DNA from: Berkiella sp964496435
GTDB taxonomy: Bacteria > Pseudomonadota > Gammaproteobacteria > Berkiellales > Berkiellaceae
NCBI GenBank assembly: GCA_964496435.1
Contig: CAZBZP010000005.1
Location: forward strand, 62,001-126,000
Direction: 5' to 3'
DNA: 64,000 nt
This document shows, one piece after another, positions 42,063 through 51,497 of the stretch (positions are counted from its first letter, which is position 1; each line of letters starts with the position of its first letter). The position numbers and the translations under genes are program-made. The notes beneath the pieces are model-generated. The model was not told the origin of the DNA. It saw nothing but the letters and a program-made list of their open reading frames with translations, and did not search any database.

Positions 42063-43361
42063 TTGTTCGAGCGGCCTAGTAGCAGTGATCGGGCTGTTCT
42101 TGTCCATATACATTTTCGTCATCTTGCAGAACATGCAGATCTTCCAGAATTTTGCGAATTAACAAAAGCCGCAGATATCGTACCAGTCGAAACCATTAGC
42201 GCAGTGCGAGACAAACCTGATCCGAAGCTTTATATCGGAAAAGGAAAATGCGAAGAACTCAGCATGGCTGTCAAAGCACAAAATGCAAACCTGGTTATAT
42301 TTAATCATGAATTATCTCCTTCGCAAGAAAGAAACGTTGAGCGTATTGTTAAATGCCGCGTCTTATCCCGCACTGGCTTGATTTTGACTATCTTTGCCCA
42401 GCGTGCACGAACTTTTGAAGGCAAATTACAAGTCGAGCTAGCCCAATTAGAGCATATGTCCACGCGTTTGGTGAGAATTTGGACTCACCTTGAACGTCAA
42501 AAAGGCGGAATAGGTTTGCGCGGTGGCCCGGGTGAAACACAGTTAGAAGTGGACAGACGTCTGATCCGTAATCGTATGCAAGCCATTGAAAAGCGGCTTG
42601 ATAAAGTAAAATCGCAAAGAGAGCAAAGTCGAAATTTAAGACAGCGTCAACAAGTACTTACCGTTGCTTTAGTTGGCTATACTAATGCGGGCAAATCTAC
42701 TTTATTTAATGCATTAACAGGTGCGCATGTCTGGGTGGCAAATCAATTATTTGCTACTTTAGATCCAACCATGCGCAGCGTTGAAATCCCACAATTAGGG
42801 AAGGTAGTATTGGCAGATACTGTGGGCTTTGTGCGAAATTTACCTCATGGTTTGGTGGATGCCTTTAGAGCAACCTTAGAAGAAACAACACAAGCTTCCT
42901 TATTAGTACATGTCATAGATGCACATGATGAACAATTAGCTGAGCATATTGACCAAGTAAACCAAGTACTCACAGAGATTGGCGCACAGGATGTTCCGCA
43001 ATTACTCGTATTTAATAAAGCAGATTTATTAGAAGATTCTCCTTATCATCCTGGCTATGCAGAGTATGATAAAGATGGCAAAATAACTAAAATATGGGTC
43101 TCTGCCCTCAAAGGAGAGGGTTTAGATTTGCTGCGAGAGGCATTGCAAGGTAGGCTAAGCAGCACAAGGGTCCATGGCGTGTTACACTTAACACCAACCC
43201 ATGGTCAGCTTCGTGCTCAACTATATAGCTTACAAGCAGTGCTTCAAGAGACAATAACTGAAGCAGGTGGATGGGATTTAGTAATTAGTTTAACAAATTA
43301 TCAATGGCAGAAACTATGCAAAGAGCATAGTGAACTAACTCAAATCTTCGCACAAATATAG
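42063..43361 (+). CDS. hflX: Ribosome-associated GTPase HflX
   Basis: HflX splits stalled 70S ribosomes after stress. It is 432 residues long with a TTG start preceded by GGAGCGAG. The N-terminal HflX domain contains GGIGLRGGPGETQLE at 148-162. The G domain has GYTNAGKS at 205-212 (G1), DTVGFVRNLPH (G3) and NKAD (G4). It is followed by hflK and hflC after 22 bp. Confidence 0.96.
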   Translation: MFERPSSSDRAVLVHIHFRHLAEHADLPEFCELTKAADIVPVETISAVRDKPDPKLYIGKGKCEELSMAVKAQNANLVIFNHELSPSQERNVERIVKCRVLSRTGLILTIFAQRARTFEGKLQVELAQLEHMSTRLVRIWTHLERQKGGIGLRGGPGETQLEVDRRLIRNRMQAIEKRLDKVKSQREQSRNLRQRQQVLTVALVGYTNAGKSTLFNALTGAHVWVANQLFATLDPTMRSVEIPQLGKVVLADTVGFVRNLPHGLVDAFRATLEETTQASLLVHVIDAHDEQLAEHIDQVNQVLTEIGAQDVPQLLVFNKADLLEDSPYHPGYAEYDKDGKITKIWVSALKGEGLDLLREALQGRLSSTRVHGVLHLTPTHGQLRAQLYSLQAVLQETITEAGGWDLVISLTNYQWQKLCKEHSELTQIFAQI

Positions 43362-43383
43362 ATTTAAATAAAAGAGGTCAGAC

Positions 43384-44577
43384 ATGTCTTGGAATGAACC
43401 CGGTGAGCGGGATAAAGGTAAAAAGAAGGACCCTTGGGGAAAAGATGAAGAAGGCCCACCCAATATTGACGAGGCACTGCGTCAGCTACAAAAAAAACTG
43501 CGTGGTGTTTTTGGGCAAGGCGGTGGCTCCTCTACTTTTAACCCTGCAAACAAATCCGGATCCAGTAAAACTTTTGGCTTTGGTTTAATTGGCGCCATTA
43601 TTTTTCTTGTGTATATCATTAGTGGGATCTATGTTGTTGAACCTGCAGAAGAAGCGGTTGTAATGCGCTTTGGTCGCTATGTGAGCACCCAAGGCCCAGG
43701 ACCACATTGGATAGCACCGCTTTTTGAATCCAAAGAAATCGTCAATGTGCAGGAAGTTAAAACAACCAAGCATGGCGGCCAAATGCTAACAAAAGATGAA
43801 AATATTGTTAGCGCTGAGATTGCTGTTCAATATCGCATTAGTGACGCTAAGGACTATTTATTTAATTTAGTTCAGCCAGAAAAAAGCTTACAACAAGTTT
43901 CTGAAAGTGCATTGCGTTCAGTGGTTGGTCAATCTACTTTAAATGAAGTCTTGACCAGTGGTCGTGGTGAAATCGGTGTTGAAATCCGTAAGCAAATTCA
44001 GCAAATTTTGGATAATTATAAATCTGGATTGCAGATTTCAGACTTGGCGATGCAGCAGACCAAAGCGCCTGAAGAAGTCAAAGCCGCTTTTGATGATGCG
44101 ATTAAAGCACAACAAGATGAGGAACGTCTGGTGAATGAAGCAGAAGCTTATGCCAGAAAAATCATTCCAATTGCAGAAGGTCGTGCTAAACGTACTTTTG
44201 AGGAAGCCAGAGCTTACAAAGAAAGGTCAATTTTAGAGGCACAAGGTCGTACAGCAAAATTTGCGAAAGTGTTGCCTGAATATCAACGTGCGCCACAAGT
44301 AACACGTGATAGATTGTACATTGATACCCTACAAGATGTTTACACCAATACATCTAAGATCCTTGTTGATGTGAATGGTGGTAATAATTTGGTGTATTTA
44401 CCTTTAGACAAGCTCATGAATGATAATAAAGCGGCACGTAGCGCACCTAGAGAAATGGATGATAATCCCATTTCTTTAAATGATAAGTCATCACAAACCA
44501 TGAGTTCATTAAATCGCAGTATGAGTCGCCGGCCGACTTATGAAGATGCTGAACGTCCGAGCCGAGAGGGAATGTAA
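43384..44577 (+). CDS. hflK: FtsH protease modulator HflK
   Basis: HflK with HflC forms a cage of SPFH proteins around the AAA protease FtsH at the periplasmic face. It is 397 residues long. A cytosolic Gly/Lys-rich N-terminus precedes one transmembrane helix (FGFGLIGAIIFLVYIISGIYVV, about 64-85), then an SPFH domain and a long coiled coil rich in Glu and Ala. The stop TAA shares its last base with the first ATG of hflC. Confidence 0.95.
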   Translation: MSWNEPGERDKGKKKDPWGKDEEGPPNIDEALRQLQKKLRGVFGQGGGSSTFNPANKSGSSKTFGFGLIGAIIFLVYIISGIYVVEPAEEAVVMRFGRYVSTQGPGPHWIAPLFESKEIVNVQEVKTTKHGGQMLTKDENIVSAEIAVQYRISDAKDYLFNLVQPEKSLQQVSESALRSVVGQSTLNEVLTSGRGEIGVEIRKQIQQILDNYKSGLQISDLAMQQTKAPEEVKAAFDDAIKAQQDEERLVNEAEAYARKIIPIAEGRAKRTFEEARAYKERSILEAQGRTAKFAKVLPEYQRAPQVTRDRLYIDTLQDVYTNTSKILVDVNGGNNLVYLPLDKLMNDNKAARSAPREMDDNPISLNDKSSQTMSSLNRSMSRRPTYEDAERPSREGM

Positions 44578-45503
44578 TGATGAATGCAAAAACGAAAACA
44601 ATATCATTAATTGCATTAGTAAGTATTATCCTTCTTTCAGGATTAAGCTTATTCATCGTTGAAGAAACAGAACGTGCGATTGTTGTTCGCTTGGGTAATA
44701 TTGTAATAGATCCTCAGTCTAAGGAAGCGGAAATACTGCAACCTGGGCTGCGGGCTAAATTACCGTTGGTTGATAGTGTTCGCTTTTTTGATAAGCGTAT
44801 TCAAACATTAGATATTTCATCTTCTCGTATCCCAACCCAAGAGAAGAAGGAATTGATTGTCGATTTGTTTACCAAATGGCGCATTCAAGATTTTGCTAAG
44901 TTTTACAATGCCACTGGTGGCGGAAATAAGAAAAAAGCAGAGCAGCTGTTACAAGAAAAAATTGTTGACGGCTTACGCGGTGAATTTGGTCGACGCAAAT
45001 TAAATGATGTAGTTTCACAAGATAGAAATAAGGTAATGGAAAAAATTCGATTTGATGCCAACAATGCTTCAAAGACTCTGGGTGTTGAAGTTGTTGATGC
45101 ACGTATCGTCAGAATTGATTTACCTAAAGAGGTCAGTGAATCTGTCTTTAATTTGATGCGAACTGAGCGTCAGCGTGTTGCAGCAGAACATCGCGCCCAA
45201 GGACAATCCCGCGCTGAGGCAATACGTGCAGATGCCGACGCGAAGGTGATAGTGATAGGGGCTACGGCGGAAAGCCAAGCTAACCAGGTCAAGGGTGATG
45301 GGGATGCTCAGGCAGCTAAAATCTATGCAGACGTTTATGGCAAGGATCCTGAGTTTTATAGCTTTTACCGTAGTTTGGAAGCCTATAAAGAGACATTCAA
45401 AGGTAATAATGATATGCTAGTCGTCAAACCAGATGATGCTTTCTTTAAGTACTTTAGACGTAGTGGTAGCGCGAGTGCCAGTGCGAATAATGGAAAAAGT
45501 TAG
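44577..45503 (+). CDS. hflC: FtsH protease modulator HflC
   Basis: Partner of HflK, 308 residues long. The N-terminal transmembrane helix is ISLIALVSIILLSGLSLFIV, and the SPFH domain begins with EETERAIVVRLGN. The coiled coil includes AEHRAQGQSRAEAIRADADA. Two adjacent ATG codons (44577 and 44580) are possible starts. A terminator follows 34 bases after the stop, so yjeT and purA are probably served by another promoter or by read-through. Confidence 0.95.
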   Translation: MMNAKTKTISLIALVSIILLSGLSLFIVEETERAIVVRLGNIVIDPQSKEAEILQPGLRAKLPLVDSVRFFDKRIQTLDISSSRIPTQEKKELIVDLFTKWRIQDFAKFYNATGGGNKKKAEQLLQEKIVDGLRGEFGRRKLNDVVSQDRNKVMEKIRFDANNASKTLGVEVVDARIVRIDLPKEVSESVFNLMRTERQRVAAEHRAQGQSRAEAIRADADAKVIVIGATAESQANQVKGDGDAQAAKIYADVYGKDPEFYSFYRSLEAYKETFKGNNDMLVVKPDDAFFKYFRRSGSASASANNGKS

Positions 45504-45536
45504 TCAATCTTGGTAAAATGCGATTTGAAGTGAAGA

Positions 45537-45564
45537 CGGGCGCCTTGGCGCCCGAGTTTTTTTC
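45537..45564 (+). terminator. Rho-independent terminator after hflC
   Basis: CGGGCGCC and GGCGCCCG form an 8-bp GC-rich stem with a two-base spacer, followed by AG and a run of seven T residues. Confidence 0.9.
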
Positions 45565-45578
45565 TTCTGGAAAATAGT

Positions 45579-45764
45579 ATGTTGAACGATTTTTTTGCAG
45601 CGGCAGCGTTGTTATTGGTCTTTGAAGGAATAATGCCTTTTACGAATCCTGCTAAATGGCGTCATGTGATCCGCATGGTGACCTCCCAATCCGATTCTGC
45701 ACTCAGGGTAATGGGCTTAATAAGCATGCTCGCTGGAGCATTGCTGCTATACATGGTGCGATAA
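45579..45764 (+). CDS. YjeT/DUF2065 family small membrane protein
   Basis: A 61-residue protein with two transmembrane helices around a short loop (ALLLVFEGIMPFTNPAKWR and LRVMGLISMLAGALLLYMV). The EGIMPF...P..WR pattern is the DUF2065/YjeT signature. The gene lies between hflC and purA in many gammaproteobacteria, as here, but its function is not established. The start lies 15 bases after a terminator T run, so a promoter must be close or the terminator leaky. Confidence 0.85.
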   Translation: MLNDFFAAAALLLVFEGIMPFTNPAKWRHVIRMVTSQSDSALRVMGLISMLAGALLLYMVR

Positions 45765-45801
45765 AGAAAATTTTTCATATTTAACTGTAGGAAGCCGATT
45801 T

Positions 45802-47091
45802 ATGGCAAAAACGATGGTGATCCTTGGCGGCCAATGGGGCGACGAAGGAAAAGGTAAAATTGTTGACTTGTTAACCGAGCGCGCTAACGTTGTGGTGCGA
45901 TTTCAAGGTGGTCATAACGCAGGTCATACCTTAGTGATTGGTGATAATCGCTTGGTATTACATCTGATCCCTTCTGGCATTTTGCATGAAGGTGTTACTT
46001 GCGTATTAGGTCAAGGGGTTGTGATTTCTCCCAAAGCATTGATGGAAGAAATTGATTTATTAAATCAAAAAGGGATCCCTGTTCTTGAGCGTTTAAGAGT
46101 GAGCAGTGCGGCGCCTTTGGTATTGCCTTATCACGTTGCATTAGATAAAGCCCGTGAACATGCTCAAGGTGCAAAAGCGGTAGGTACAACTGGCCGTGGG
46201 ATTGGTCCTGCTTATGAAGATAAAGTGGCAAGACGTGCTATTCGCATGATTGATCTATTGTCTCCAGAAGTATTTGAACAGAAACTCGATAAAAACTTGG
46301 AATATCATAATTTTATTTTAACCCAATATTACAAGGTTGAGCCTGTTGCCAAGGGACCTATCTTAGAAGAAGCTGCCATCATCAGAGAGCGTTTGGCGAA
46401 TGTAATTATCGACGTACCAGCATTTTTAGCGCAGAGCTACAAAGATAATCAAAATATCATTTTTGAAGGCGCTCAGGGAACGATGCTCGATATCGATCAT
46501 GGTACTTATCCCTATGTGACATCCTCTAATACAACAGCAGGTGGTGTAGCCACAGGCTCTGGTTTTGGACCGCGCTATATTCAAGATATCGTTGGTATTG
46601 CTAAAGCTTATTGTACGCGCGTAGGCGGAGGCCCATTCCCTACTGAATTACATGATGATATTGGTAAGCAAATTGCTACCATTGGTAAGGAAGTCGGCGC
46701 TACAACAGGGCGTGCTCGCCGTTGTGGTTGGTTTGATGCGGTAGCAATGCGCAAAAGTGCAGAGCTCAACAGTATGTCTTGGCTTGCCATTACAAAGCTG
46801 GATGTTCTTGATGGATTAACAGAGATTAAGATCTGTACGGGTTATCGTCTCAAAGATACAGAATGGGACGTTCCCCCTGTTGATGCTGAGCTATTAGCTT
46901 TGTGTGAGCCCATCTATGAAGTATGGCCAGGTTGGCAAGAAAGCACCCAAGGCATTAAGAGCTGGGATGCCCTGCCAAAAGCAGCGCAGAATTATCTTGA
47001 ACGTTTATCACAGTTAGTCGGGACACCTATCGGTCTGATCTCTACAGGCGCTGATAGGCGTGATACGATTATGCTAACAACATTTATGTGA
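45802..47091 (+). CDS. purA: Adenylosuccinate synthetase
   Basis: PurA condenses IMP and aspartate with GTP to give adenylosuccinate in AMP synthesis. It is 429 residues, versus 432 in E. coli. The signature GGQWGDEGKGK is at 9-19, GHNAGHT near 39-45, QGTMLDIDHGTYPYVT near 227-242, and GTTGRARRCGWFD near 300-312. GTAGGAAG precedes the ATG. Confidence 0.97.
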   Translation: MAKTMVILGGQWGDEGKGKIVDLLTERANVVVRFQGGHNAGHTLVIGDNRLVLHLIPSGILHEGVTCVLGQGVVISPKALMEEIDLLNQKGIPVLERLRVSSAAPLVLPYHVALDKAREHAQGAKAVGTTGRGIGPAYEDKVARRAIRMIDLLSPEVFEQKLDKNLEYHNFILTQYYKVEPVAKGPILEEAAIIRERLANVIIDVPAFLAQSYKDNQNIIFEGAQGTMLDIDHGTYPYVTSSNTTAGGVATGSGFGPRYIQDIVGIAKAYCTRVGGGPFPTELHDDIGKQIATIGKEVGATTGRARRCGWFDAVAMRKSAELNSMSWLAITKLDVLDGLTEIKICTGYRLKDTEWDVPPVDAELLALCEPIYEVWPGWQESTQGIKSWDALPKAAQNYLERLSQLVGTPIGLISTGADRRDTIMLTTFM

Positions 47092-47170
47092 AAAGTTAGT
47101 TTTGTAAGTTTGGAAGTAGATATCAAGAGCTTAGCTATTTGAATATAGGCAAGGCGCCTAGCAAGCAAAT

Positions 47171-47204
47171 CCCTAGGAGTGCACTTCTTAGTGCATGACT
47201 AGGG
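47171..47204. other. Structured intergenic stem-loop between purA and tRNA-Leu
   Basis: CCCTAG and CTAGGG form an outer stem, and TGCAC and GTGCA form an inner one, separated by three-base internal loops. There is no T run. It is followed by GAGCGCGCGACGGCAACGATGC. It may be part of a dispersed repeat or a processing structure near the tRNA; no gene is visible in 47092-47252. Confidence 0.5.
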
Positions 47205-47252
47205 TGAGCGCGCGACGGCAACGATGCATAGATTCAAAGGGCTGAGCGATAT

Positions 47253-47339
47253 TGGTGCCGAGGAGAGGACTTGAACCTCCACAGGGTTACCCCCACAAGT
47301 ACCTGAAACTTGCGTGTCTACCAGTTTCACCACCTCGGC
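47253..47339 (-). tRNA. tRNA-Leu (CAG)
   Basis: Read on the minus strand, the 7-bp acceptor stem GCCGAGG / CCTCGGC is followed by discriminator A and an encoded CCA (47253-47255). The D arm contains AAACTGGTAGACACGC. The anticodon loop TTCAGGT, closed by CAAGT and ACTTG, places CAG at 47305-47303. The long variable arm is typical of leucine tRNAs. The T arm is GAGGTTCAAGTCCTC. It lies divergent from rnr. Confidence 0.97.
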
Positions 47340-47397
47340 AAGAAATGGATTGCTCGCGAATCTAACGTGCCATGACGAAGAAGTCAATATAATTAAC

Positions 47398-49722
47398 ATG
47401 TCAAAAAATAAGCACCCACACGCTTCACCCCACCAGGATCCTTTCTTAGAAAGGGAAGCACTCAAATATGATACGCCTATTCCTAGTCGAGAATATATTT
47501 TATCTGTCCTCACTGAGCTTGGCATACCTGTTAAGCGCAAGGAATTGGTCAAACATTTTTCATTAGATGACCCTGAGTTACAAGAAGGCTTGAGAAGACG
47601 TCTCAAAGCCATGGTACGTGACGGTCAATTATTTAAATCACCCGATGGGCTTGTGCCTATTACCCACACTGAATTGGTTAAGGGACTCATCGTCATTGAA
47701 AAAGAAGGTCTTGGTTATCTGAGATCTGAAGAAGGACAAACAGTTACGCTTGCAGGACCTGCATTGCGTGGATTTTATGATGGTGACAAAGTTGAGGTAC
47801 AGATTACTCAAATTGATAAAGAAGGCTATGCAAGGGGCAGAATAGTCAATCTGCTCGAAGCAGTGAGACCACTTGTTATCGGGAGATTGGTTAAATCCCA
47901 TAAACAATTTGAAGTGCTGCCTTTAGATAGAAAATTTTCACAGCATATTACAATCCCAAAGGACCACAAAGGCGAAGCCAAAGATGGTGATATTGTTCAA
48001 ATAGAGATATTGCGTGAAGAAAAATACCAATATCATGTTGAGCCTGTTGCCAAAGTCATTGATGTGCTAGGTGATTTTTCAACACCGGGCATTGAAGTCA
48101 AAATGGCTATTCGCAAGTTTGGCATACCCGAGATCTGGCCCAAAGCTCTTGAAAGAGAATGTAAGCAATTTAATGTAAAGCAAATTAAAGCGACTGAAGA
48201 TAGAAAAGATTTACGTGATTTACCCTTAGTAACCATAGATGGTGAAGACGCCAAAGATTTTGATGATGCGGTTTACTGCGAACAAAAGAAAGATGGCTGG
48301 CAATTATGGGTGGCCATCGCCGATGTAAGTCATTATGTTCAACCGGGCTCAAGCTTAGATCAGGAAGCTAAAAACAGAGGGAATTCAACTTATTTCCCAG
48401 GTTCTGTTATTCCCATGCTGCCCGAAGTGCTTTCTAATGAATTATGCTCTCTTAAACCAGATGTTCCCAGACTATGCGTTGTCTGCCAAATGAGTGTGAG
48501 TAATGAAGGGCAAATAACACGCTCGACATTTTATCGTGCCATTATGCATTCCAAAGCACGCCTTACCTATACTGAAGTCTCGGAAATAATCCGTGGTAAT
48601 GAAACAGTGCGTGAAAGATATGCGCATCTGTTAAAGCCCTTAACGGCTTTGCATGATCTCTATCAAGCATTCTATAAAGAACGAAAACAACGCGGCGCAA
48701 TAGATTTTGATACTATTGAAACGCGCATCTTGTTTGATGTCACAGGTAAAATTAAGAGCATTGTGCCTACAACGCGCAATGTTGCACATAAAATGATTGA
48801 AGAAAGCATGTTGGCTGCCAATGTATGTGCGGCCCGCTTTTTACAACGTCACAAAAAAGAAACCTTATATCGGGTACATGATAGACCACCGGTAGATAAG
48901 CTAAAAGCCTTGCGCCAATTTTTATCTGAATTAGGTCTTGATTTGCCAGGTCAGCAAAATCCAACTGCTAAAGATTTTTCAACACTTATAAAAAATATAC
49001 AGCACCGTGAAGACAGGCATATGATTGAAACGGTGATGTTACGGTCTTTAAGTCAGGCGCAATATAGCCCTAAAAATATTGGGCATTTTGGTTTAGCTTA
49101 CCCAAGTTATTTACATTTTACCTCACCTATTCGCCGTTATCCTGATTTGGTTGTTCATCGAGGGATCGTTGAGGTTTTGCTCAGCAAGGGTAAAAAGAAA
49201 GCGGATAACCAAGATTATGAAAAACTGGGTCAGCATTGCTCAGATACCGAGCGCCGCTCAGATGATGCCACCAGAGATGCGGCTTTAGCATTAAAATGTC
49301 ATTTCATGCTTGAAAAGCTGGGTCAAGAATTTCATGGCATTGTCTCTGGGGTTGCCAGCTTTGGGATCTTTGTTGAATTAAAAGATATTTATGTGGAAGG
49401 CTTAGTACATGTTACCCAATTAGGGAATGAGTACTTTCATTATGATGCTGCCCATCATCGTATGATAGGTGACAGAACACGAACCGTGTTTCGTCTGGGT
49501 GATAGTGTTGAAGTGAAAGTTGTGCGTGTGGATATTGAAACCAAACGTATTGATTTAGAACTCCTAAATCAACCGGTACATCTGCATAAACCTTTATCTA
49601 GAAAGAATAAGAAAAAAGATTTCAAGAAAAAGGAAAAAGTAGAACGCGCCCAGGCTAAAAAGCCCAAAAAACAAAGAAAACCGCGTAAACCAAAATCAGC
49701 CAGAAAAAAGAAGAAGAAATAA
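47398..49722 (+). CDS. rnr: Ribonuclease R
   Basis: RNase R is a 3'-5' exoribonuclease that degrades structured RNA. It is 774 residues from the ATG at 47398; the open frame extends upstream into the tRNA and is not coding there. It has an N-terminal winged-helix domain, cold-shock domains, and an RNB catalytic domain with DGEDAKDFDDAV holding the catalytic aspartates. An S1 domain starts at about 625, and the tail of about 40 residues is almost all Lys, Arg, Pro and Ala. The rnr-rlmB order is conserved. Confidence 0.96.
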   Translation: MSKNKHPHASPHQDPFLEREALKYDTPIPSREYILSVLTELGIPVKRKELVKHFSLDDPELQEGLRRRLKAMVRDGQLFKSPDGLVPITHTELVKGLIVIEKEGLGYLRSEEGQTVTLAGPALRGFYDGDKVEVQITQIDKEGYARGRIVNLLEAVRPLVIGRLVKSHKQFEVLPLDRKFSQHITIPKDHKGEAKDGDIVQIEILREEKYQYHVEPVAKVIDVLGDFSTPGIEVKMAIRKFGIPEIWPKALERECKQFNVKQIKATEDRKDLRDLPLVTIDGEDAKDFDDAVYCEQKKDGWQLWVAIADVSHYVQPGSSLDQEAKNRGNSTYFPGSVIPMLPEVLSNELCSLKPDVPRLCVVCQMSVSNEGQITRSTFYRAIMHSKARLTYTEVSEIIRGNETVRERYAHLLKPLTALHDLYQAFYKERKQRGAIDFDTIETRILFDVTGKIKSIVPTTRNVAHKMIEESMLAANVCAARFLQRHKKETLYRVHDRPPVDKLKALRQFLSELGLDLPGQQNPTAKDFSTLIKNIQHREDRHMIETVMLRSLSQAQYSPKNIGHFGLAYPSYLHFTSPIRRYPDLVVHRGIVEVLLSKGKKKADNQDYEKLGQHCSDTERRSDDATRDAALALKCHFMLEKLGQEFHGIVSGVASFGIFVELKDIYVEGLVHVTQLGNEYFHYDAAHHRMIGDRTRTVFRLGDSVEVKVVRVDIETKRIDLELLNQPVHLHKPLSRKNKKKDFKKKEKVERAQAKKPKKQRKPRKPKSARKKKKK

Positions 49723-49766
49723 ATTTTGCTCGAAAGTAGTATGAAGTTAGGCGAGGCGTAAGCGTA

Positions 49767-50498
49767 ATGTCGATAATTTATGGTATTCATGCTGTTTTGG
49801 CAGCACTCAACCATCATCCTGAAAATATATTAACACTCTATCAAGCAGGCCAAGGTAATACCAGGCTTGATGAAATCAGATCTTTAGCCAAGACGCATCG
49901 TATTGCTATTGAAGAGATGGCGAGTAGCAAATTAGAAAACCTAACACAATCCACTCAGCATCAAGGTATTGCAGCCAAAGTAAAACCGCTTGCCAGCAAA
50001 ACTGAAAAAGATGTATATACATGGCTTGAACAAACCCAAGAGAAACCCTTGCTGCTGATATTAGAGAATATCCAAGATCCGCATAATTTGGGTGCTTGCC
50101 TGCGAAGTGCTGAAGCTTTGGGGGTTGATTGGGTAATCGTTTCTAAGGCCAATAGCGCCCCTATAAACGCTTTAGTGAGCAAAATTGCCTGTGGAGCAGC
50201 ACAGACATTACCTGTCGTGGAATGTGCCAATGTGGTACGTTTTATTGAGCAAATTCAAAAGCGCGATGTGTGGGTGGTTGGCACTTCAGGTAATGCAGAG
50301 ATTTCACTGGCAAAAGCTTCCTTGAAACGATCATTGGCCATTGTGATGGGTACTGAAGATAAAGGACTGAAACGTTTAACCCTGGAAAAATGCGATGAAA
50401 TCGCTAAAATTCCGCTGGTGGGTACGGTTGAAAGTTTGAATGTCTCCGTTGCGACGGGTATTACCTTGTATGAGGTAATGCGCCAGAGAGCACCTTAA
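49767..50498 (+). CDS. rlmB: 23S rRNA (guanosine-2251-2'-O)-methyltransferase
   Basis: RlmB is a SPOUT methyltransferase that methylates the ribose of G2251 in the P-loop of 23S rRNA. It is 243 residues, the same as E. coli. The N-terminal SpoU substrate-binding domain begins IIYGIHAVLAAL. SPOUT motif 1 is NIQDPHNLGACLRSAEALG (about 95-113), motif 2 IVMGTEDKGL and motif 3 SLNVSVATGITLYE form the knot. In E. coli rpsF follows nearby; here about 12 kb of accessory genes intervene. Confidence 0.96.
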   Translation: MSIIYGIHAVLAALNHHPENILTLYQAGQGNTRLDEIRSLAKTHRIAIEEMASSKLENLTQSTQHQGIAAKVKPLASKTEKDVYTWLEQTQEKPLLLILENIQDPHNLGACLRSAEALGVDWVIVSKANSAPINALVSKIACGAAQTLPVVECANVVRFIEQIQKRDVWVVGTSGNAEISLAKASLKRSLAIVMGTEDKGLKRLTLEKCDEIAKIPLVGTVESLNVSVATGITLYEVMRQRAP

Positions 50499-50596
50499 GA
50501 GCTGCCATTTATCTCAATCCTTATTTTTTATGACAGTGACAGCTTTTCGTATTTAATATACTTGGCCTCTTTTCACTGAGGTCAAGGTTACACACA

Positions 50597-51385
50597 ATGA
50601 ATAATGGCGCAAGTTCATCAACGCAAAAGCCCCTCGTTCAGTTTTTAAAAACATTATTTGAATCTATAGAAACTAATGAAGGCGAGCTTTCTCATCAAGC
50701 TTTATTAGATAAAATTTCCTTGGCAGCTATATTATCTAGTGCTGAAGATGCACAAGAAATTAATGCACTTGTTAGCACGCATAAACAAACATTATTGGAA
50801 AAACTGAATCGAACAACTTCGCCATCTTCATCTGCCTCATCGACGGCCATGTTTGCAACCGCCGGTGCAGCTTATGCCATCAGAACCAAAGCAATCCCTG
50901 AAGTTACAAAGCTATTAGCGAAAAAAGGTGTTCCCTTTGCTATCAATTTCATTCCTGGTGTTGGACCTGTCATTGCCCCTATGGTTGTTCCTGCCGTTGA
51001 GTTTTCAGCTGAATTGGGATTGCATATACTGAGTAAATATTGTGAAAGAATTGAAGTAGCACCTTTTTCAGCAAATTTACCACAGGCAATAACAAGACAA
51101 TTTCAAAATGGGTTAAGCACAATGCATAACAGCTTAAGCTCATTAGTGCCGCAAAGATTAAGAGCACAAGCCACGCTAGCTGCAGCCCCAACTGCGCCAA
51201 GCACACAAGCTTTACTTACAGCAGATCCTATCGCTTCTTTAGCAGCGGTTGCTGTAAACGATATGCAAGTAGTTAACCCAACAACAGTGCCAAGTGCTGA
51301 AGTAGCTGCGCCATGTGATGATGAAAAGGAACTACCTGCAGCTAAAAGACAAAGAGCTGAAAAGTCAAAAAGCCCTTCGCTATAA
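50597..51385 (+). CDS. Unknown protein with C-terminal c-Myc-like NLS
   Basis: A 262-residue protein of no recognised family. A helical N-terminus (11-72) is followed by a serine-rich linker (75-83), then a hydrophobic Gly/Pro/Val-rich hairpin (about 112-147). An Ala/Thr-rich stretch follows, and the tail contains PAAKRQRAEK at 247-256. This resembles the c-Myc nuclear localisation signal PAAKRVKLD. The layout is like that of the protein at 27258. A host-nucleus-directed effector is possible but unproven. Confidence 0.6.
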   Translation: MNNGASSSTQKPLVQFLKTLFESIETNEGELSHQALLDKISLAAILSSAEDAQEINALVSTHKQTLLEKLNRTTSPSSSASSTAMFATAGAAYAIRTKAIPEVTKLLAKKGVPFAINFIPGVGPVIAPMVVPAVEFSAELGLHILSKYCERIEVAPFSANLPQAITRQFQNGLSTMHNSLSSLVPQRLRAQATLAAAPTAPSTQALLTADPIASLAAVAVNDMQVVNPTTVPSAEVAAPCDDEKELPAAKRQRAEKSKSPSL

Positions 51386-51396
51386 GGGCATGGTAA

Positions 51397-51439
51397 AATA
51401 GACAGTATTGGAACTATTATCAAATAGATATTGTCTATT
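51397..51439. promoter_or_regulatory. 12-base inverted repeat before the isonitrile-synthase-like operon
   Basis: AATAGACAGTAT (51397-51408) and ATATTGTCTATT (51428-51439) are complementary except for one G-T pair, with 19 bases between. The repeat lies after one gene and 59 bases before the next start. It could be a hairpin terminator for the upstream gene (AT-rich tail, no T run) or a dimeric regulator site for the downstream operon. Confidence 0.4.
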
Positions 51440-51497
51440 AAAATTAATTAAGAAAAGCAAAATTTAGCGATGGCCTTTTACCTTACAATGGCTACAC

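Noticed and set aside
47314..47397. Longer N-terminus for RNase R starting inside the tRNA-Leu gene
   Set aside because: The frame overlaps the tRNA; the ATG at 47398 gives a family-like N-terminus.
49569..49817. Phe/Leu-rich minus-strand frame at the end of rnr
   Set aside because: It is the antisense of the Lys-rich tail of RNase R.
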